Shown here: in pieces, positions 1 to 8,331 of the stretch
Position numbering within the stretch: position 1 is the first letter of the stretch
Layout of the letters: the number at the start of each line of letters is the position of its first letter
DNA from: Enterococcus termitis
GTDB lineage: Bacteria; Bacillota; Bacilli; Lactobacillales; Enterococcaceae
Reading direction: 5' to 3'
Assembly (NCBI RefSeq): GCF_001730305.1
Contig: NZ_MIJY01000047.1
Coordinates: 62,001-126,000 of the forward strand
Length of the DNA: 64,000 bases
Translations under genes and position numbers: made by a program
Notes under the pieces: generated by a model
What the model was told of the DNA's origin: nothing
Databases searched by the model: none
The model's input: only the letters and a program-made list of their open reading frames with translations

Positions 1-354
1 TGCTGTTACTTCCTCTACAGAAAGTGTGCTAGGCAGTTTTTGAGCTTTCTTAGGTGAATCTATGTGCTGCATTGGGTCGTGATCCATCACACGTTCCTGT
101 CTCAAAAATTGATGAAAGCCTCTTAATGTTGAGATCATACGAATAATCGTTGCAGAAGAATTACTTTCATTGTTCAACAGCTGCAGATATTCCATAATTA
201 TGTATCGGTCAACAAGTTGCCATGACTCTATTTTTTGGTCTTGTAAAAAAGCCAAATATTTATGTAAGTCTCGTTCGTAACTTTTTCTTGTATTGAGAGA
301 TAGTCCACGTTCAATTTGTAAATAATGGAGATAATCGATCATTTGTTCTTCCAT
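1..354 (-). CDS. xerD: Tyrosine recombinase XerD, N-terminal part (gene runs off the window)
   Basis: The first 118 codons are present, starting at an ATG at 354 behind a GAGGT ribosome site. The protein begins MEEQMIDYLHYLQIERGLS and continues with NTRKSYERDLHKYLAFL, the usual start of the SAM-like core-binding domain of XerC/XerD. LRGFHQFL and DPMQHIDSPK, typical of the end of that domain, follow. The catalytic domain with the Arg/His/Arg/Tyr residues lies outside the window. XerD resolves chromosome dimers at dif together with XerC. Assignment to XerD rather than XerC rests on the N-terminal pattern and is fairly secure, though only a third of the gene is visible. Confidence 0.85.
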   Translation of the reverse strand, partial: MEEQMIDYLHYLQIERGLSLNTRKSYERDLHKYLAFLQDQKIESWQLVDRYIIMEYLQLLNNESNSSATIIRMISTLRGFHQFLRQERVMDHDPMQHIDSPKKAQKLPSTLSVEEVTA

Positions 355-570
355 CTATTTTACCTCATTTCTTTTTATTATCCTATCAAAGAATGCTAGT
401 TGATTTGTAATAATCACAGGAAATCTCACTCTTCAAAGATTAAAAAGGAGAACGGGACAGAAGTATCTGCTTTTACTGTTTATCTGAATTCCGCGTGAGT
501 GGGATATGACGAAATGATTATGTTTCACTCACGCGTACGTTAACAGACTGTCTGTGACTAGCTTTTTTTA
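355..570. other. Intergenic spacer with a 10-bp inverted repeat
   Basis: The spacer between two minus-strand genes holds a perfect 10-bp stem, CGCGTGAGTG at 492-501 and CACTCACGCG at 526-535, with a 24-nt loop and no clear U tract. Just before it is a fragment (about 446-462) reading AGGAGAACGGGACAGAAGT. This resembles spacer fragments near 11082 and 43541. It may act in 3' processing of the upstream hydrolase transcript or be a repeat remnant. Confidence 0.4.
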
Positions 571-1503
571 TTATTGTACATATTTATTCAAGAAATGTTC
601 CACTTTCTCTTTATAAGCTTTTTTATTCACTGAATAGGCTTTCGCATGCTCTGCTCCCGGCACAACATATTTGTCTTTAGGAGCATTTGTGGCAGCATAA
701 ACTTCGTCTAACATTTCAAAGGGAACAAAGGTATCTGCATCACCATGAATAAACAAGATCGGTGTTGTATTTTTCTTCAACTGAGCAATAGAACTCGCCT
801 CACCAAAGAAATAGCCTGCACGAATCTTAGTAATTAAACTGGTAACAGGAACTAATGGAAATGACGGCAAATTGAACATATCTTTTAATTGATATGCCAA
901 CTCTTCATTTACCGTAGAATAACCGCAATCTTCCACAATTGCTTTTACATTTTCCGGCAGAGCTTCACCACTGGTCATCATGACTGTAGCGCCTCCCATG
1001 CTGATGCCGTATAAAGTGATCTGTGCATGTTCTCCATTTTTTTCAATAACTTGATTGATCCATTGAAGATAATCCTTACGCTCCGGCCAACCAAAACCAA
1101 TATATTCTCCTTCACTTTTTCCATGACCGCGAGCATCAGGAACAAGAACATTGTAGCCCCAATCATGATACATTTTTGCAAAGCTTGCCATCGTTTCAGC
1201 ATTTCCCATATAACCATGCGCCATGATGACATTTTTATCCGTTTTTTCAGCCGCTGGTAAATAAATGGCCTGTAATTTTAAGCCGTCTGCGGCTTCTAGC
1301 GTCCAATAAGTACGATTTTTGTCGTCCTTAAACCATTTTTCTTCGGGATTTTTTGCCTCTACATCTGTGCCAGGTGTGTCACCAGCTAAAAAATCTTTCT
1401 CAGAAGGAACAACTGCATAATTATAGAAATACATTCCTCCACCGATCAACACAATTATGATCACTATTAATAGTGCGATCAGTATTTTTACTATTTTACT
1501 CAT
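571..1503 (-). CDS. Membrane-anchored alpha/beta hydrolase (YqkD-like)
   Basis: A 310-residue serine hydrolase with an uncleaved N-terminal membrane segment (residues 6-28), so the catalytic domain should face outward. The fold starts with NVIMAHGYMGN (oxyanion HG, 91-101). The nucleophile elbow GISMGG gives Ser168, followed by IHGDADTFVP (Asp257 as likely acid) and His286 in GAEHAKAY. This matches the YqkD/BEM46-like group annotated as alpha/beta hydrolases of unknown substrate. The gene stands alone, with no co-oriented neighbour closer than about 100 bp. An esterase or acyl-hydrolase activity is likely, but the physiological substrate cannot be read from the sequence. Confidence 0.85.
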   Translation of the reverse strand: MSKIVKILIALLIVIIIVLIGGGMYFYNYAVVPSEKDFLAGDTPGTDVEAKNPEEKWFKDDKNRTYWTLEAADGLKLQAIYLPAAEKTDKNVIMAHGYMGNAETMASFAKMYHDWGYNVLVPDARGHGKSEGEYIGFGWPERKDYLQWINQVIEKNGEHAQITLYGISMGGATVMMTSGEALPENVKAIVEDCGYSTVNEELAYQLKDMFNLPSFPLVPVTSLITKIRAGYFFGEASSIAQLKKNTTPILFIHGDADTFVPFEMLDEVYAATNAPKDKYVVPGAEHAKAYSVNKKAYKEKVEHFLNKYVQ

Positions 1504-1620
1504 CTAATAACTCCTCAACTACTTTGCTCGACTATTAAGATCTTTTCTTTTTTCTTACTCATTGAGCAAACTTTTTAAAATCAATAAATAGTATAAAGTT
1601 TTCTACCTATTTTCGCAATC

Positions 1621-2250
1621 TTAATCACAGATGATTTCATTATTGTTCTCTTGATAATCTTGAAAGAGCATATAATAATTTTCCTTGATTACTCGATTTT
1701 CAGAAAGGGACAGTGCTAAGATTTCTTTCAAATCAAAATAAGCTGCCTCACTTGTTTCAATACCTGGTTGGATTGTTTGGGTCTCTGCCTCACAACGAAT
1801 AAAAAATTTATAGACATAGGTCAATGATGGCGGATAATCATGTTTTGCTTTATCTAAAACTGCAATCAAGCGTGTGGCTTTGACTTTAATACCGGTCTCT
1901 TCAAAGGCTTCTTTTTCAGCTATTTCTTTAGGTGAATAGCCGATATCCGCCCAGCCTCCAGGTAAGGACCATGAGTGATCACTTTTTTCTTTTACAAGTA
2001 ATAGCTTACCTTCTTGATCAAAAATAACAGCTCGCACATCAACCTTCGGTGTTGCGTATCCTTCATCTTTATCAAAGAAAATGGAAAGCTCCTGCTCAGA
2101 AAGGGTTGGATAAATTAAGTGAGTCAATTCTTTTGCAACAACTGAAAGCTCCTCATAACGTTCTTGATCAAAGATATCTTTGCCAAATTTTTTGCCTGTT
2201 TGCGCGATTCCTTGAAGTTTGGCTAACAAAATACTTAATTCTTTTTCCAT
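1621..2250 (-). CDS. NUDIX hydrolase with N-terminal YjhB-type domain
   Basis: 209 residues. Residues 1-65 form the helical N-terminal domain (Nudix_N_2) seen in YjhB-like nucleotide or ADP-ribose hydrolases, followed by a NUDIX domain. The NUDIX box runs GWADIGYSPKEIAEKEAF then EETGI. Its first conserved Glu is Tyr (GYS for GES) and the Arg before the first Glu of the helix is Lys, while the metal-binding EE pair is kept. The gene follows the MupG-type gene on the same strand, but a terminator separates them. The likely role is cleavage of a nucleoside-diphosphate-linked substrate; substrate unknown. Confidence 0.85.
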   Translation of the reverse strand: MEKELSILLAKLQGIAQTGKKFGKDIFDQERYEELSVVAKELTHLIYPTLSEQELSIFFDKDEGYATPKVDVRAVIFDQEGKLLLVKEKSDHSWSLPGGWADIGYSPKEIAEKEAFEETGIKVKATRLIAVLDKAKHDYPPSLTYVYKFFIRCEAETQTIQPGIETSEAAYFDLKEILALSLSENRVIKENYYMLFQDYQENNNEIICD

Positions 2251-2309
2251 TTTTCCACCTCGTATCGTTTATTATAGCAAAAAGATGCTCATTTTCGACA
2301 TTTCTGTAT

Positions 2310-2352
2310 AAAAAAAGAATATACTGAATGTTTTTACAGCATACTCTTTTTT
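2310..2352 (-). terminator. Intrinsic terminator after the MupG-type gene
   Basis: Read on the minus strand, AGAGTATGCTG and CAGTATATTCT form an 11-bp stem (some G-U pairs) around TAAAAACATT and are followed by a run of seven T. It starts 6 bp after the stop codon of the gene at 2358-3452. Confidence 0.85.
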
Positions 2353-2357
2353 GTTGA

Positions 2358-3452
2358 TTATTTTTTATTTTCGATCAGTTTAAAGCTAGACCATGGTTTT
2401 AAGAAGTCTAGTAAGAATAGTTCATCATCAGAAATTCGGCCAACAACATTTACACGTCCATCATTTTTCATTGATTTCAAGGCAATTTGTGTTTCGCCTT
2501 TGTATTGACCATAACCAACGTTGTCGATCAAAACATCCCCTTTAGTCATATCGATCGTATTATGCGCAGGGAACTCACGATCCTTAAAGTGAATACGAGT
2601 CATTGTTGAACGTAAAATGTATTCTGAACGATCCCCGCGATAGCTATGAAGACTGGTAAACAATACTTCTCTTTCATCGTCTGAAATATCTTTTGCAACA
2701 TCTACTTTCACTGAAGGATATTCCGCATTGAATGCTTCTGCCATTGCTTTTAGCTCTGCTTCAGAGGCATACGCATTTCCCACTAAAATATCATCGATCA
2801 ACCCAGTCAAAACAAGATGTTTTACTTGTGTGGCAATTTCTAAATCACGATGGTCTTCTAATGAACATAAACCGTCTTGTGTCGGCCACGGACCAAATGT
2901 AGCATCATGAGAGTTGACAAATGCCATCGTGTTTAAATTGTATTTTCTAAATTTTTCAGAGCAGAAAACAAAATGATCATAGCCTAAACCAGAATAACGA
3001 TGCGGATAAAAGTTATGAGAGCCTAGTAAATTCTCAGTATTTGGTGAGTAACTCATAATATTATCAACATAGCTTGTTCCTGTACTCATATTGATTTCTA
3101 TTTTAATACCATAGGGATTGCGAGTCATTTTAGCTTCTTCAGCACCAGTGAAGCCAACATCTAAACGTACACCGTAGGCACCCATTTCATTGAAAAAGGA
3201 TAAATCATCATAAGAAATTTCCAATTGTTCGAATAAAGCAGGATTGATGTCGACCATCACTTCCATGTCGAGACTATTTGCATAATCAACGACTTTTTTG
3301 AACTCTGCCAATACTTTTTCTTTATCTTCTGTAATTTGTAGTAAGCTGGTAAATACACGTTTAAATCCATATTTATGTGCTAAATCTAGATATGCTTTGT
3401 CCTTTTCAAAAGTTGAACGTTCTGGATAAATAGAAATACCTAATTTTCCCAT
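2358..3452 (-). CDS. MupG-family (DUF871) TIM-barrel protein, probable 6-phospho-N-acetylmuramidase type
   Basis: 364 residues with the signatures of the DUF871/MupG family: MGKLGISIYPERST at the start, then GAYGVRLDVGFTG, SHNFYPHRYSGL and VNSHDATFGPWP. The N-terminal ~240 residues are a TIM barrel; the last ~120 form the second beta-rich domain. In Staphylococcus aureus MupG cleaves MurNAc-6-phosphate-GlcNAc during wall recycling, but enterococci carry several paralogues with other disaccharide phosphates as possible substrates. No PTS or murQ gene lies beside it, so the substrate stays open. The start is the ATG at 3452 behind GGGGGCAGCAAC. Confidence 0.85.
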   Translation of the reverse strand: MGKLGISIYPERSTFEKDKAYLDLAHKYGFKRVFTSLLQITEDKEKVLAEFKKVVDYANSLDMEVMVDINPALFEQLEISYDDLSFFNEMGAYGVRLDVGFTGAEEAKMTRNPYGIKIEINMSTGTSYVDNIMSYSPNTENLLGSHNFYPHRYSGLGYDHFVFCSEKFRKYNLNTMAFVNSHDATFGPWPTQDGLCSLEDHRDLEIATQVKHLVLTGLIDDILVGNAYASEAELKAMAEAFNAEYPSVKVDVAKDISDDEREVLFTSLHSYRGDRSEYILRSTMTRIHFKDREFPAHNTIDMTKGDVLIDNVGYGQYKGETQIALKSMKNDGRVNVVGRISDDELFLLDFLKPWSSFKLIENKK

Positions 3453-3499
3453 TGTTGCTGCCCCCTAAGATTTATAATGATTATAATGTATCCATTTTC

Positions 3500-3528
3500 A
3501 TTATAGCAGAATGATGAAAAGTGGTCTA
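3500..3528 (-). promoter_or_regulatory. Promoter for the MupG-type gene
   Basis: On the minus strand TAGACC and TATAAT are separated by 17 nt, about 45 bp before the start codon. The -35 matches consensus at four of six positions. Confidence 0.5.
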
Positions 3529-3563
3529 CACCTTTCCGAAATCTTAAAAAAAATCTATTTTGA

Positions 3564-3576
3564 CTAGAAGTTCTAG
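3564..3576. promoter_or_regulatory. Inverted repeat before the cyclophilin gene
   Basis: CTAGAA-g-TTCTAG is a perfect 6-bp inverted repeat directly behind a possible TTGACT -35 motif, about 55 bp before the lipoprotein start. A regulator-binding site is possible; none can be named. Confidence 0.3.
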
Positions 3577-3630
3577 AGATCATTTGTTATTATGAAATGG
3601 AAACTATTTTTGAAAGGAAGACTTAACCTT

Positions 3631-4380
3631 ATGAAAACAAAAAAATTCATTACTGCTACAGCGCTTTTAGCTTCATTAGTGCTATTTGCAGCGTGTGGAT
3701 CTAAAACTGAGCAAAAAGCAGATTCATCTACTAACTCAGAAACGAAAACCTCTGAATCTGTTGATTTAAATTCTTTAGAATTGCCACAATTATCAGATGA
3801 AGTGAGTGACGATGAAGATTTAGTTGAAATGGTTACTACTGAAGGTTCTATCGAAATCAAGCTATTTCCAAAACAAGCACCAAAAACAGTAGAAAATTTT
3901 ATGACTCATGCTAAAAATGGTTATTATGACAATGTTACATTCCACCGTGTAATCAAAGAATTCATGATTCAAGGCGGCGACCCTAAAGGAGACGGCACTG
4001 GTGGCGAAAGTATCTGGAATGAGGCTTTCGATGATGAAATCTCTAACCAGCTGTACAATATTCGCGGTGCATTATCAATGGCTAACGCTGGTACAGATGC
4101 AGATGGTAAAGGGACAAACGGAAGTCAGTTCTTTATCGTTCAAAACGATGAAGATGTTTCAGATGGCTTGCTGAAAGAAGACTATCCGCAAAAAATCATT
4201 GATGCTTACAAAGATGGCGGAACACCTTTCTTAGATGGAAAACATACAGTGTTTGGACAAGTAGTCAAAGGTATGGACGTTGTAGATAAAATCGCTGCCG
4301 CTGACACTGATGAAAGCGACAAACCAAAAAATGATATCCGTATCGAAAAAATCAATATTTTGCAAGAAGCAAAAAAATAG
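3631..4380 (+). CDS. Cyclophilin-type peptidyl-prolyl isomerase lipoprotein
   Basis: The start is placed at 3631, not at the upstream in-frame ATG, because GAAAGGAAG lies 8-10 nt before it; this gives 249 residues. The signal peptide MKTKKFITATALLASLVLF ends at AAC, so the protein should be lipidated on that Cys and sit on the outer membrane face. After an acidic Ser/Thr linker the cyclophilin domain shows FHRVIKEFMIQGGDP, GALSMANAGTDADGKGTNG and SQFFIV, with the catalytic Arg present. It likely catalyses proline isomerisation during folding of exported proteins. It is monocistronic, with a large hairpin behind it. Confidence 0.92.
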   Translation: MKTKKFITATALLASLVLFAACGSKTEQKADSSTNSETKTSESVDLNSLELPQLSDEVSDDEDLVEMVTTEGSIEIKLFPKQAPKTVENFMTHAKNGYYDNVTFHRVIKEFMIQGGDPKGDGTGGESIWNEAFDDEISNQLYNIRGALSMANAGTDADGKGTNGSQFFIVQNDEDVSDGLLKEDYPQKIIDAYKDGGTPFLDGKHTVFGQVVKGMDVVDKIAAADTDESDKPKNDIRIEKINILQEAKK

Positions 4381-4427
4381 TTCATTACTAACTATCGAAG
4401 ACAAAAGCATTTAGTTATGAGAAATAG

Positions 4428-4518
4428 AAATTCACGAAAATGACAAGAAACACAGAATTTTCAATTTTGATATTGGATGATTCTACAGGGTCTTCTTCAA
4501 ATTTTCGTGAATTTTTTT
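4428..4518 (+). terminator. Large hairpin with 14-bp perfect arms after the cyclophilin gene
   Basis: AAATTCACGAAAAT (4428-4441) and its exact complement (4501-4514) enclose a 59-nt loop, with an extra AAGAA/TTCTT pairing inside, and a T run follows the right arm. It can serve as terminator, but the long loop also resembles a miniature repeat element. The left arm core recurs near 43692. Confidence 0.55.
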
Positions 4519-4624
4519 ATTGTGGAAGGAATTGCTTTTACGCGCTGTTTATTTTGGTTTGGCCCCTATACGAGTTTTGTCCCAGAGCTTTGTTAAGTTT
4601 AGATAGATGGAGATGAGGTACGAA

Positions 4625-5152
4625 ATGAAAAAGATCATGATTTGTGGACCGGTTGGCAGCGGTAAAACCACCTTTGCCAAAAAGCTTGCAGCAAAAGAAA
4701 AGATACAACTAGTTGAATTAGACAATCTTATTTGGGAGCGAAACCCTCGTGGCGATAAACGCTTTACAAAAGAACAATCGATTCAACTACTACAAGGAAC
4801 ACTTGCTACAGAAAGCTGGATCATTGAAGGAACAACCACACAGGATTGGATAAAGCCAGCAGTGGCACAGGCGGATATTATTTTGCTCTTACTCCCTCCT
4901 TACCATGTTCGACTATATCGAATTTTCAGCCGCTTTATCAAACAAAAAAGAAACGTGGAGCAGGCAAATTACACCCCCACATTTCAATTATTAAAACAAA
5001 TGATTGTTTGGAATCATCATTATGAACAGAAAAATATCTTTGAGCTAAAACGGTTAAATGATTCTTTTCCCGATAAAATCATTGTTTTAAAAGAACTCGA
5101 TGCATATGCAGCTTATAAAATCATCATTAGAGATTATAATAAAAACTACTGA
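4625..5152 (+). CDS. Small P-loop kinase-like protein (adenylate kinase / FlaR type)
   Basis: Start chosen at 4625, where GAGGT precedes the ATG by 5 nt; two upstream in-frame ATGs overlap this ribosome site. The 175-residue product has a Walker A motif GPVGSGKTTFAK near residue 8, an LDNLIWERN segment and IIEGTTTQDWI, followed by LLLLPPYHVRLYRIFSR with basic residues like the LID region of small nucleotide kinases. This matches proteins annotated as topology modulation protein FlaR or AAA family ATPase. Phosphorylation of a small molecule is likely; the substrate is unknown. It is a single gene, convergent with the TetR gene. Confidence 0.7.
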   Translation: MKKIMICGPVGSGKTTFAKKLAAKEKIQLVELDNLIWERNPRGDKRFTKEQSIQLLQGTLATESWIIEGTTTQDWIKPAVAQADIILLLLPPYHVRLYRIFSRFIKQKRNVEQANYTPTFQLLKQMIVWNHHYEQKNIFELKRLNDSFPDKIIVLKELDAYAAYKIIIRDYNKNY

Positions 5153-5259
5153 CACCGAATCAAAAGATACTATTCAGCTCTCATTCTGTTCATTTTTTAT
5201 GATTGAAGCATATATTTCTTCGAATTTTAGATCACTATTTTTGCCCCTATTATATCCGT

Positions 5260-5790
5260 TTACTCAAATTTTTTTAAAGCGGATACAACCTCTTCATCAG
5301 ATAACTCTAAAATCCCAGAAATGTTTAGTGCTGCCATTCCCGTAACAAAAAGCCAGATGTTTGCAAATTGTTTTTCTAAGCTGTCTAATGAAACAGACGC
5401 AAAGCGCTTGTCCGTTTTAAGACATTTCTTAAATAGTTCAAAAGTTAATTGTCTAACATGTTGAACGTAAGAATGCTGATCAACAAAAAGAGCAATGAAT
5501 AACTTGCTTCTTGCTTTAGCAAGCGCAATGTAGTTAAGGCTAAAGCTCACTAAAAGATCGTCCGATTGATTTATCGAGAAGTATTCCCTTTCAAACGACG
5601 CATAAATCGTTTGCAACAACGTCACTTTTAAATCATCCATGTTTTTGAACTCTAGATAAATAGGTTGTGTCGAAATCCCCATATGCTCAGCTACATTTCT
5701 TGCTGTTATCGCAGAAAAGCTATTTTTTTCTAATAAATCTGAGGCTGCCGCTAAAATATGCTGCTTTTTGTATACTTTTTTCCTGACCAA
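5260..5790 (-). CDS. TetR-family transcriptional regulator
   Basis: The start is assigned to a TTG at 5790 because GGAGGG lies 6 nt upstream, while the more distal ATG at 5844 has no ribosome site. The 176-residue protein has the TetR helix-turn-helix: KKQHILAAASDLLEKNSF then ITARNVAEHMGISTQPIYLEF, with a divergent C-terminal ligand domain. It is divergent from the DUF1576 membrane protein gene, with about 200 bp between them. It probably controls that operon; a palindrome in the operon's leader is a candidate operator. Confidence 0.85.
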   Translation of the reverse strand: MVRKKVYKKQHILAAASDLLEKNSFSAITARNVAEHMGISTQPIYLEFKNMDDLKVTLLQTIYASFEREYFSINQSDDLLVSFSLNYIALAKARSKLFIALFVDQHSYVQHVRQLTFELFKKCLKTDKRFASVSLDSLEKQFANIWLFVTGMAALNISGILELSDEEVVSALKKFE

Positions 5791-5936
5791 AAAAATCCCT
5801 CCATCAATCTCTTTTCTATTTATTTGTTTTTTATTTATTATCATTTCATTTTACACTTTTTTAACACCTTATTTTCTCAATAATTATAGAAATAATTAAA
5901 AAATGTGATAATTTATAAATAATGGTTAAATTTCCA

Positions 5937-5984
5937 TTGACCAACACTACTTTGTCACGCTATAGTAAACTTATCAACTGATAA
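5937..5984 (+). promoter_or_regulatory. Promoter and palindromic candidate operator of the DUF1576 operon
   Basis: TTGACC (5937-5942) and TATAGT (5961-5966) are 18 nt apart. Just downstream, TTATCA-ac-TGATAA (5971-5984) is a perfect inverted repeat at the expected transcript start, well placed for repression by the divergent TetR protein. The pairing of regulator and site is inference. Confidence 0.6.
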
Positions 5985-5998
5985 CGGAGGTAGTGTTT

Positions 5999-7327
5999 AT
6001 GGCTAGTAATAGCAGTCAACCCTTTTTTTTACAGACAGATAAAAAGCTAGAAAAAAAGTCCAGTCAAAAGAAACATTATCAGCTCTTGATTGTCTATTGT
6101 CTCCTTCTGATTTCCATTGGAATAAGCAGTGAGCCTTTTGCGGTTTTATGGGAAGGAATGGTACGTATTCTGACTTCTCCCAGCAATCTTTTGACCGATT
6201 ATATTGCTTTGGGTACTTTTGGAAGCGCCTTTGTAAATAGTGGTTTACTCACCTTGATCAGCGTATTGATCGCTCAAAAAGAGAAAATCCCGATCAATGG
6301 CCCTATGATAGCAGCTCTATTTACCGTATCTGGCTGTTCTTTTTTTGGAAAAAATCTATATAATTCTATTCCGATTATTATTGGTGGTATTATTTATGCA
6401 AAAATTGTAAAAAAACCTTTTTCTCAATTCATCGTTGTTAGCTTGTTTGGAAGCGCGCTGTCACCGATCATCAGTTTTTTTACATTTGGACTTTCATTTC
6501 CATTGTTTTTTTCATTGCCTTTAGGTTGTATCGTCGGTGTCTTTATCGGATTGATACTACCACCGCTCGCTTCTCATGTTTTAACGTTTCATCAAGGGTT
6601 CTCTTTGTACAATGTTGGTTTTACTTCTGGATTGATTGCTATGATGTTTACAGGAGTATTAAGAATGTTTGGAGTGAAAATTGAAGGAAAAAGTTTGGTC
6701 TCAGATGAACATCATCTTAAACTACTCTTTTTTATGCTGCTCTTATTTTTTTTGATGTTTATTACTGGTTTTATTATGAATCATTTGTCTTTTAAAGGCA
6801 TTAAAGAGATCAATCGAACATCGGGAAAGTTAATCACTGATTTTACATTTATTTCCGGTATCGGTGCAACAATGATGAATATGGCGTTTATGGGCTTTCT
6901 TCTCCTTTTATACACACAACTTAGTCACTGTACACTTAATGGACCAATCATCGGTGCCATTTTATCTGCTGTCGGTTTTAGTGCTTTTGGTAATCATCCA
7001 CTAAATAGCTTGCCTTTACTCGTTAGTGTCTTCTTTACCGCCCAGTTATCTTCTGTTTTTGACGTCGATCAAACTACAGTTGCGCTTGCCGGAATATTTG
7101 GCACAGGACTTGCTCCGATCGCTGGATATTATGGACTGACATTTGGATTAGTTGCAGGGTTCTTGCATATGTCTTTAGTGACAAACGTCAGTTATCTTCA
7201 TGGAGGATTAAATCTTTATAATAATGGATTTTCTACTGGTTTTGTAGCGGCTGTCATGGTACCATTACTAGATAACATTTTACAGATCAGAAAGGTGAAA
7301 CAACATGCAAGAAAGAGAAAAAGCTAA
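5999..7327 (+). CDS. DUF1576 multi-spanning membrane protein
   Basis: ATG at 5999 lies 8 nt after CGGAGG; an in-frame GTG at 5993 is too close to that site. The 442-residue protein has about 12 hydrophobic segments and an internal duplication. FHQGFSLYNVGFTSGLIAMM in the first half matches LHGGLNLYNNGFSTGFVAAV in the second, and GPMIAALFTVSGCSFFGKN matches GPIIGAILSAVGFSAFGNH. This is the DUF1576 family, widespread in Firmicutes, without known function. Repeated Gly-rich re-entrant-looking motifs suggest a transporter or channel. It overlaps the next gene by 23 bp, so the two are translationally coupled. Confidence 0.8.
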   Translation: MASNSSQPFFLQTDKKLEKKSSQKKHYQLLIVYCLLLISIGISSEPFAVLWEGMVRILTSPSNLLTDYIALGTFGSAFVNSGLLTLISVLIAQKEKIPINGPMIAALFTVSGCSFFGKNLYNSIPIIIGGIIYAKIVKKPFSQFIVVSLFGSALSPIISFFTFGLSFPLFFSLPLGCIVGVFIGLILPPLASHVLTFHQGFSLYNVGFTSGLIAMMFTGVLRMFGVKIEGKSLVSDEHHLKLLFFMLLLFFLMFITGFIMNHLSFKGIKEINRTSGKLITDFTFISGIGATMMNMAFMGFLLLLYTQLSHCTLNGPIIGAILSAVGFSAFGNHPLNSLPLLVSVFFTAQLSSVFDVDQTTVALAGIFGTGLAPIAGYYGLTFGLVAGFLHMSLVTNVSYLHGGLNLYNNGFSTGFVAAVMVPLLDNILQIRKVKQHARKRKS

Positions 7328-7643
7328 ACGTATTATCGATGAACTTTTGTCTTATTTTTTTTCAAATAATATTGAAGATATTCGGATCGGTCTCGATTTT
7401 ACGCCTGAAGGGTTTTACATAGAAATGCAAGGACAAACCAAAGAGGAACCTGAAGGCGTCCTACACTTATTAGAACTGTTGAATACACCAAGAGATCTAA
7501 GCATTGAGAGCTATTATGATGAGCTTCTTGGCGTCACTCATCACGAAGAAGAAGATTACCACTTGCTTGGCTTGATGATCGATGAAGCCGAAATCAATTT
7601 TGATTCACCTATTTTTGATATTAAGGTTTTTAGAAAAAAATAA
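7305..7643 (+). CDS. Hypothetical acidic protein coupled to the DUF1576 protein
   Basis: 112 residues with no membrane segment and many acidic residues (TKEEPEGVLHLLELLNTPRD, HHEEEDYHLL). It starts inside the end of the DUF1576 gene with its own AAAGGTG site. I do not recognise a family. The overlap and shared operon suggest a cytoplasmic partner of the membrane protein, perhaps regulatory; this is inference from position only. Confidence 0.75.
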   Translation: MQEREKAKRIIDELLSYFFSNNIEDIRIGLDFTPEGFYIEMQGQTKEEPEGVLHLLELLNTPRDLSIESYYDELLGVTHHEEEDYHLLGLMIDEAEINFDSPIFDIKVFRKK

Positions 7644-7657
7644 CCTTCATTAATCAC

Positions 7658-7688
7658 AAAACAGAAGCAAATTTTGCTTCTGTTTTAT
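7658..7688. terminator. Bidirectional terminator between convergent genes
   Basis: AAAACAGAAGCAAA and TTTGCTTCTGTTTT pair with almost no loop, leaving T-rich ends on both strands. It serves the DUF1576 operon and the convergent YwlG-family gene, whose stop codon overlaps it. Confidence 0.85.
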
Positions 7689-8230
7689 TCGTATACCGCA
7701 CGATTTCCACCAATCAGTTTAGGTCGGCTATACAAGAAAGTGGTATGTGCGCTTCCAATTTCGCTGATCGATGTTCTAATTGGGATCTGTACGTGTTTAA
7801 CATGCATTCCGATCGCGGTATCACCAATATCCATACCGCCTCTAGCAATGATTTTTTCAACTACGACTGGATTCGTGAATGATTGAAAAGCTGCAACGGC
7901 TGCGGCACCGCCAGCATGAAGTGCTGGAACAACAGATACGATTTCAAAATCATGTGTGTTTGCGACTTCTTTTTCTACTACAAGCGCCCGATTGATATGT
8001 TCACAGCCTTGTACAGCTAGATAGATCCCTTTTTCGTCTAAACTTTTTTTCACTATAGCAATCACTGCCTCACCAACATCCAGTCTAGAATTTTTACCGA
8101 TTACACCTCCTAAAATCTCACTGCTGCTGCAGCCTAAAACAAAAATATCTCCCGCTTCAAATGATGTTAAATCGAAATATTCCTCTATACTTTTCGTTAA
8201 CTGCTCTTGATAGTTTGGTTGTTGCGTCAT
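7685..8230 (-). CDS. YwlG family protein (TIGR01440, UPF0340)
   Basis: 181 residues covering the whole family: [16 protein letters not shown] at 27-42, [34 protein letters not shown] and [21 protein letters not shown]. Conserved Cys-Glu-His and Gly-rich loops suggest an enzymatic fold, but no activity is established for the family. It lies after the rpsP-khpA operon on the same strand, separated by a terminator, and is probably transcribed alone. Confidence 0.9.
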   Translation of the reverse strand: MTQQPNYQEQLTKSIEEYFDLTSFEAGDIFVLGCSSSEILGGVIGKNSRLDVGEAVIAIVKKSLDEKGIYLAVQGCEHINRALVVEKEVANTHDFEIVSVVPALHAGGAAAVAAFQSFTNPVVVEKIIARGGMDIGDTAIGMHVKHVQIPIRTSISEIGSAHTTFLYSRPKLIGGNRAVYE

Positions 8231-8297
8231 TCGTCTACCTCCCTTTCTCTCTATTTTATTTCATTATGCGAAAGAATCATATATTAGTCAAAAGAAA

Positions 8298-8324
8298 AAA
8301 ACATCCAAAAAGTTTGGATGTTTT
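8298..8324 (-). terminator. Terminator of the rpsP-khpA operon
   Basis: AAAACATCCAAA and TTTGGATGTTTT form a 12-bp stem with a 3-nt loop. The minus-strand transcript ends in a long T tract just after khpA. Confidence 0.9.
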
Positions 8325-8331
8325 AGGATTA

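Noticed and set aside
978-1260. Overlapping frames inside the alpha/beta hydrolase gene
   Set aside because: Shadows of the real frame with low-complexity translations and no start signals.
3592-3630. Upstream ATG of the cyclophilin gene
   Set aside because: It would place 13 polar and basic residues before the lipoprotein signal and has no ribosome site.
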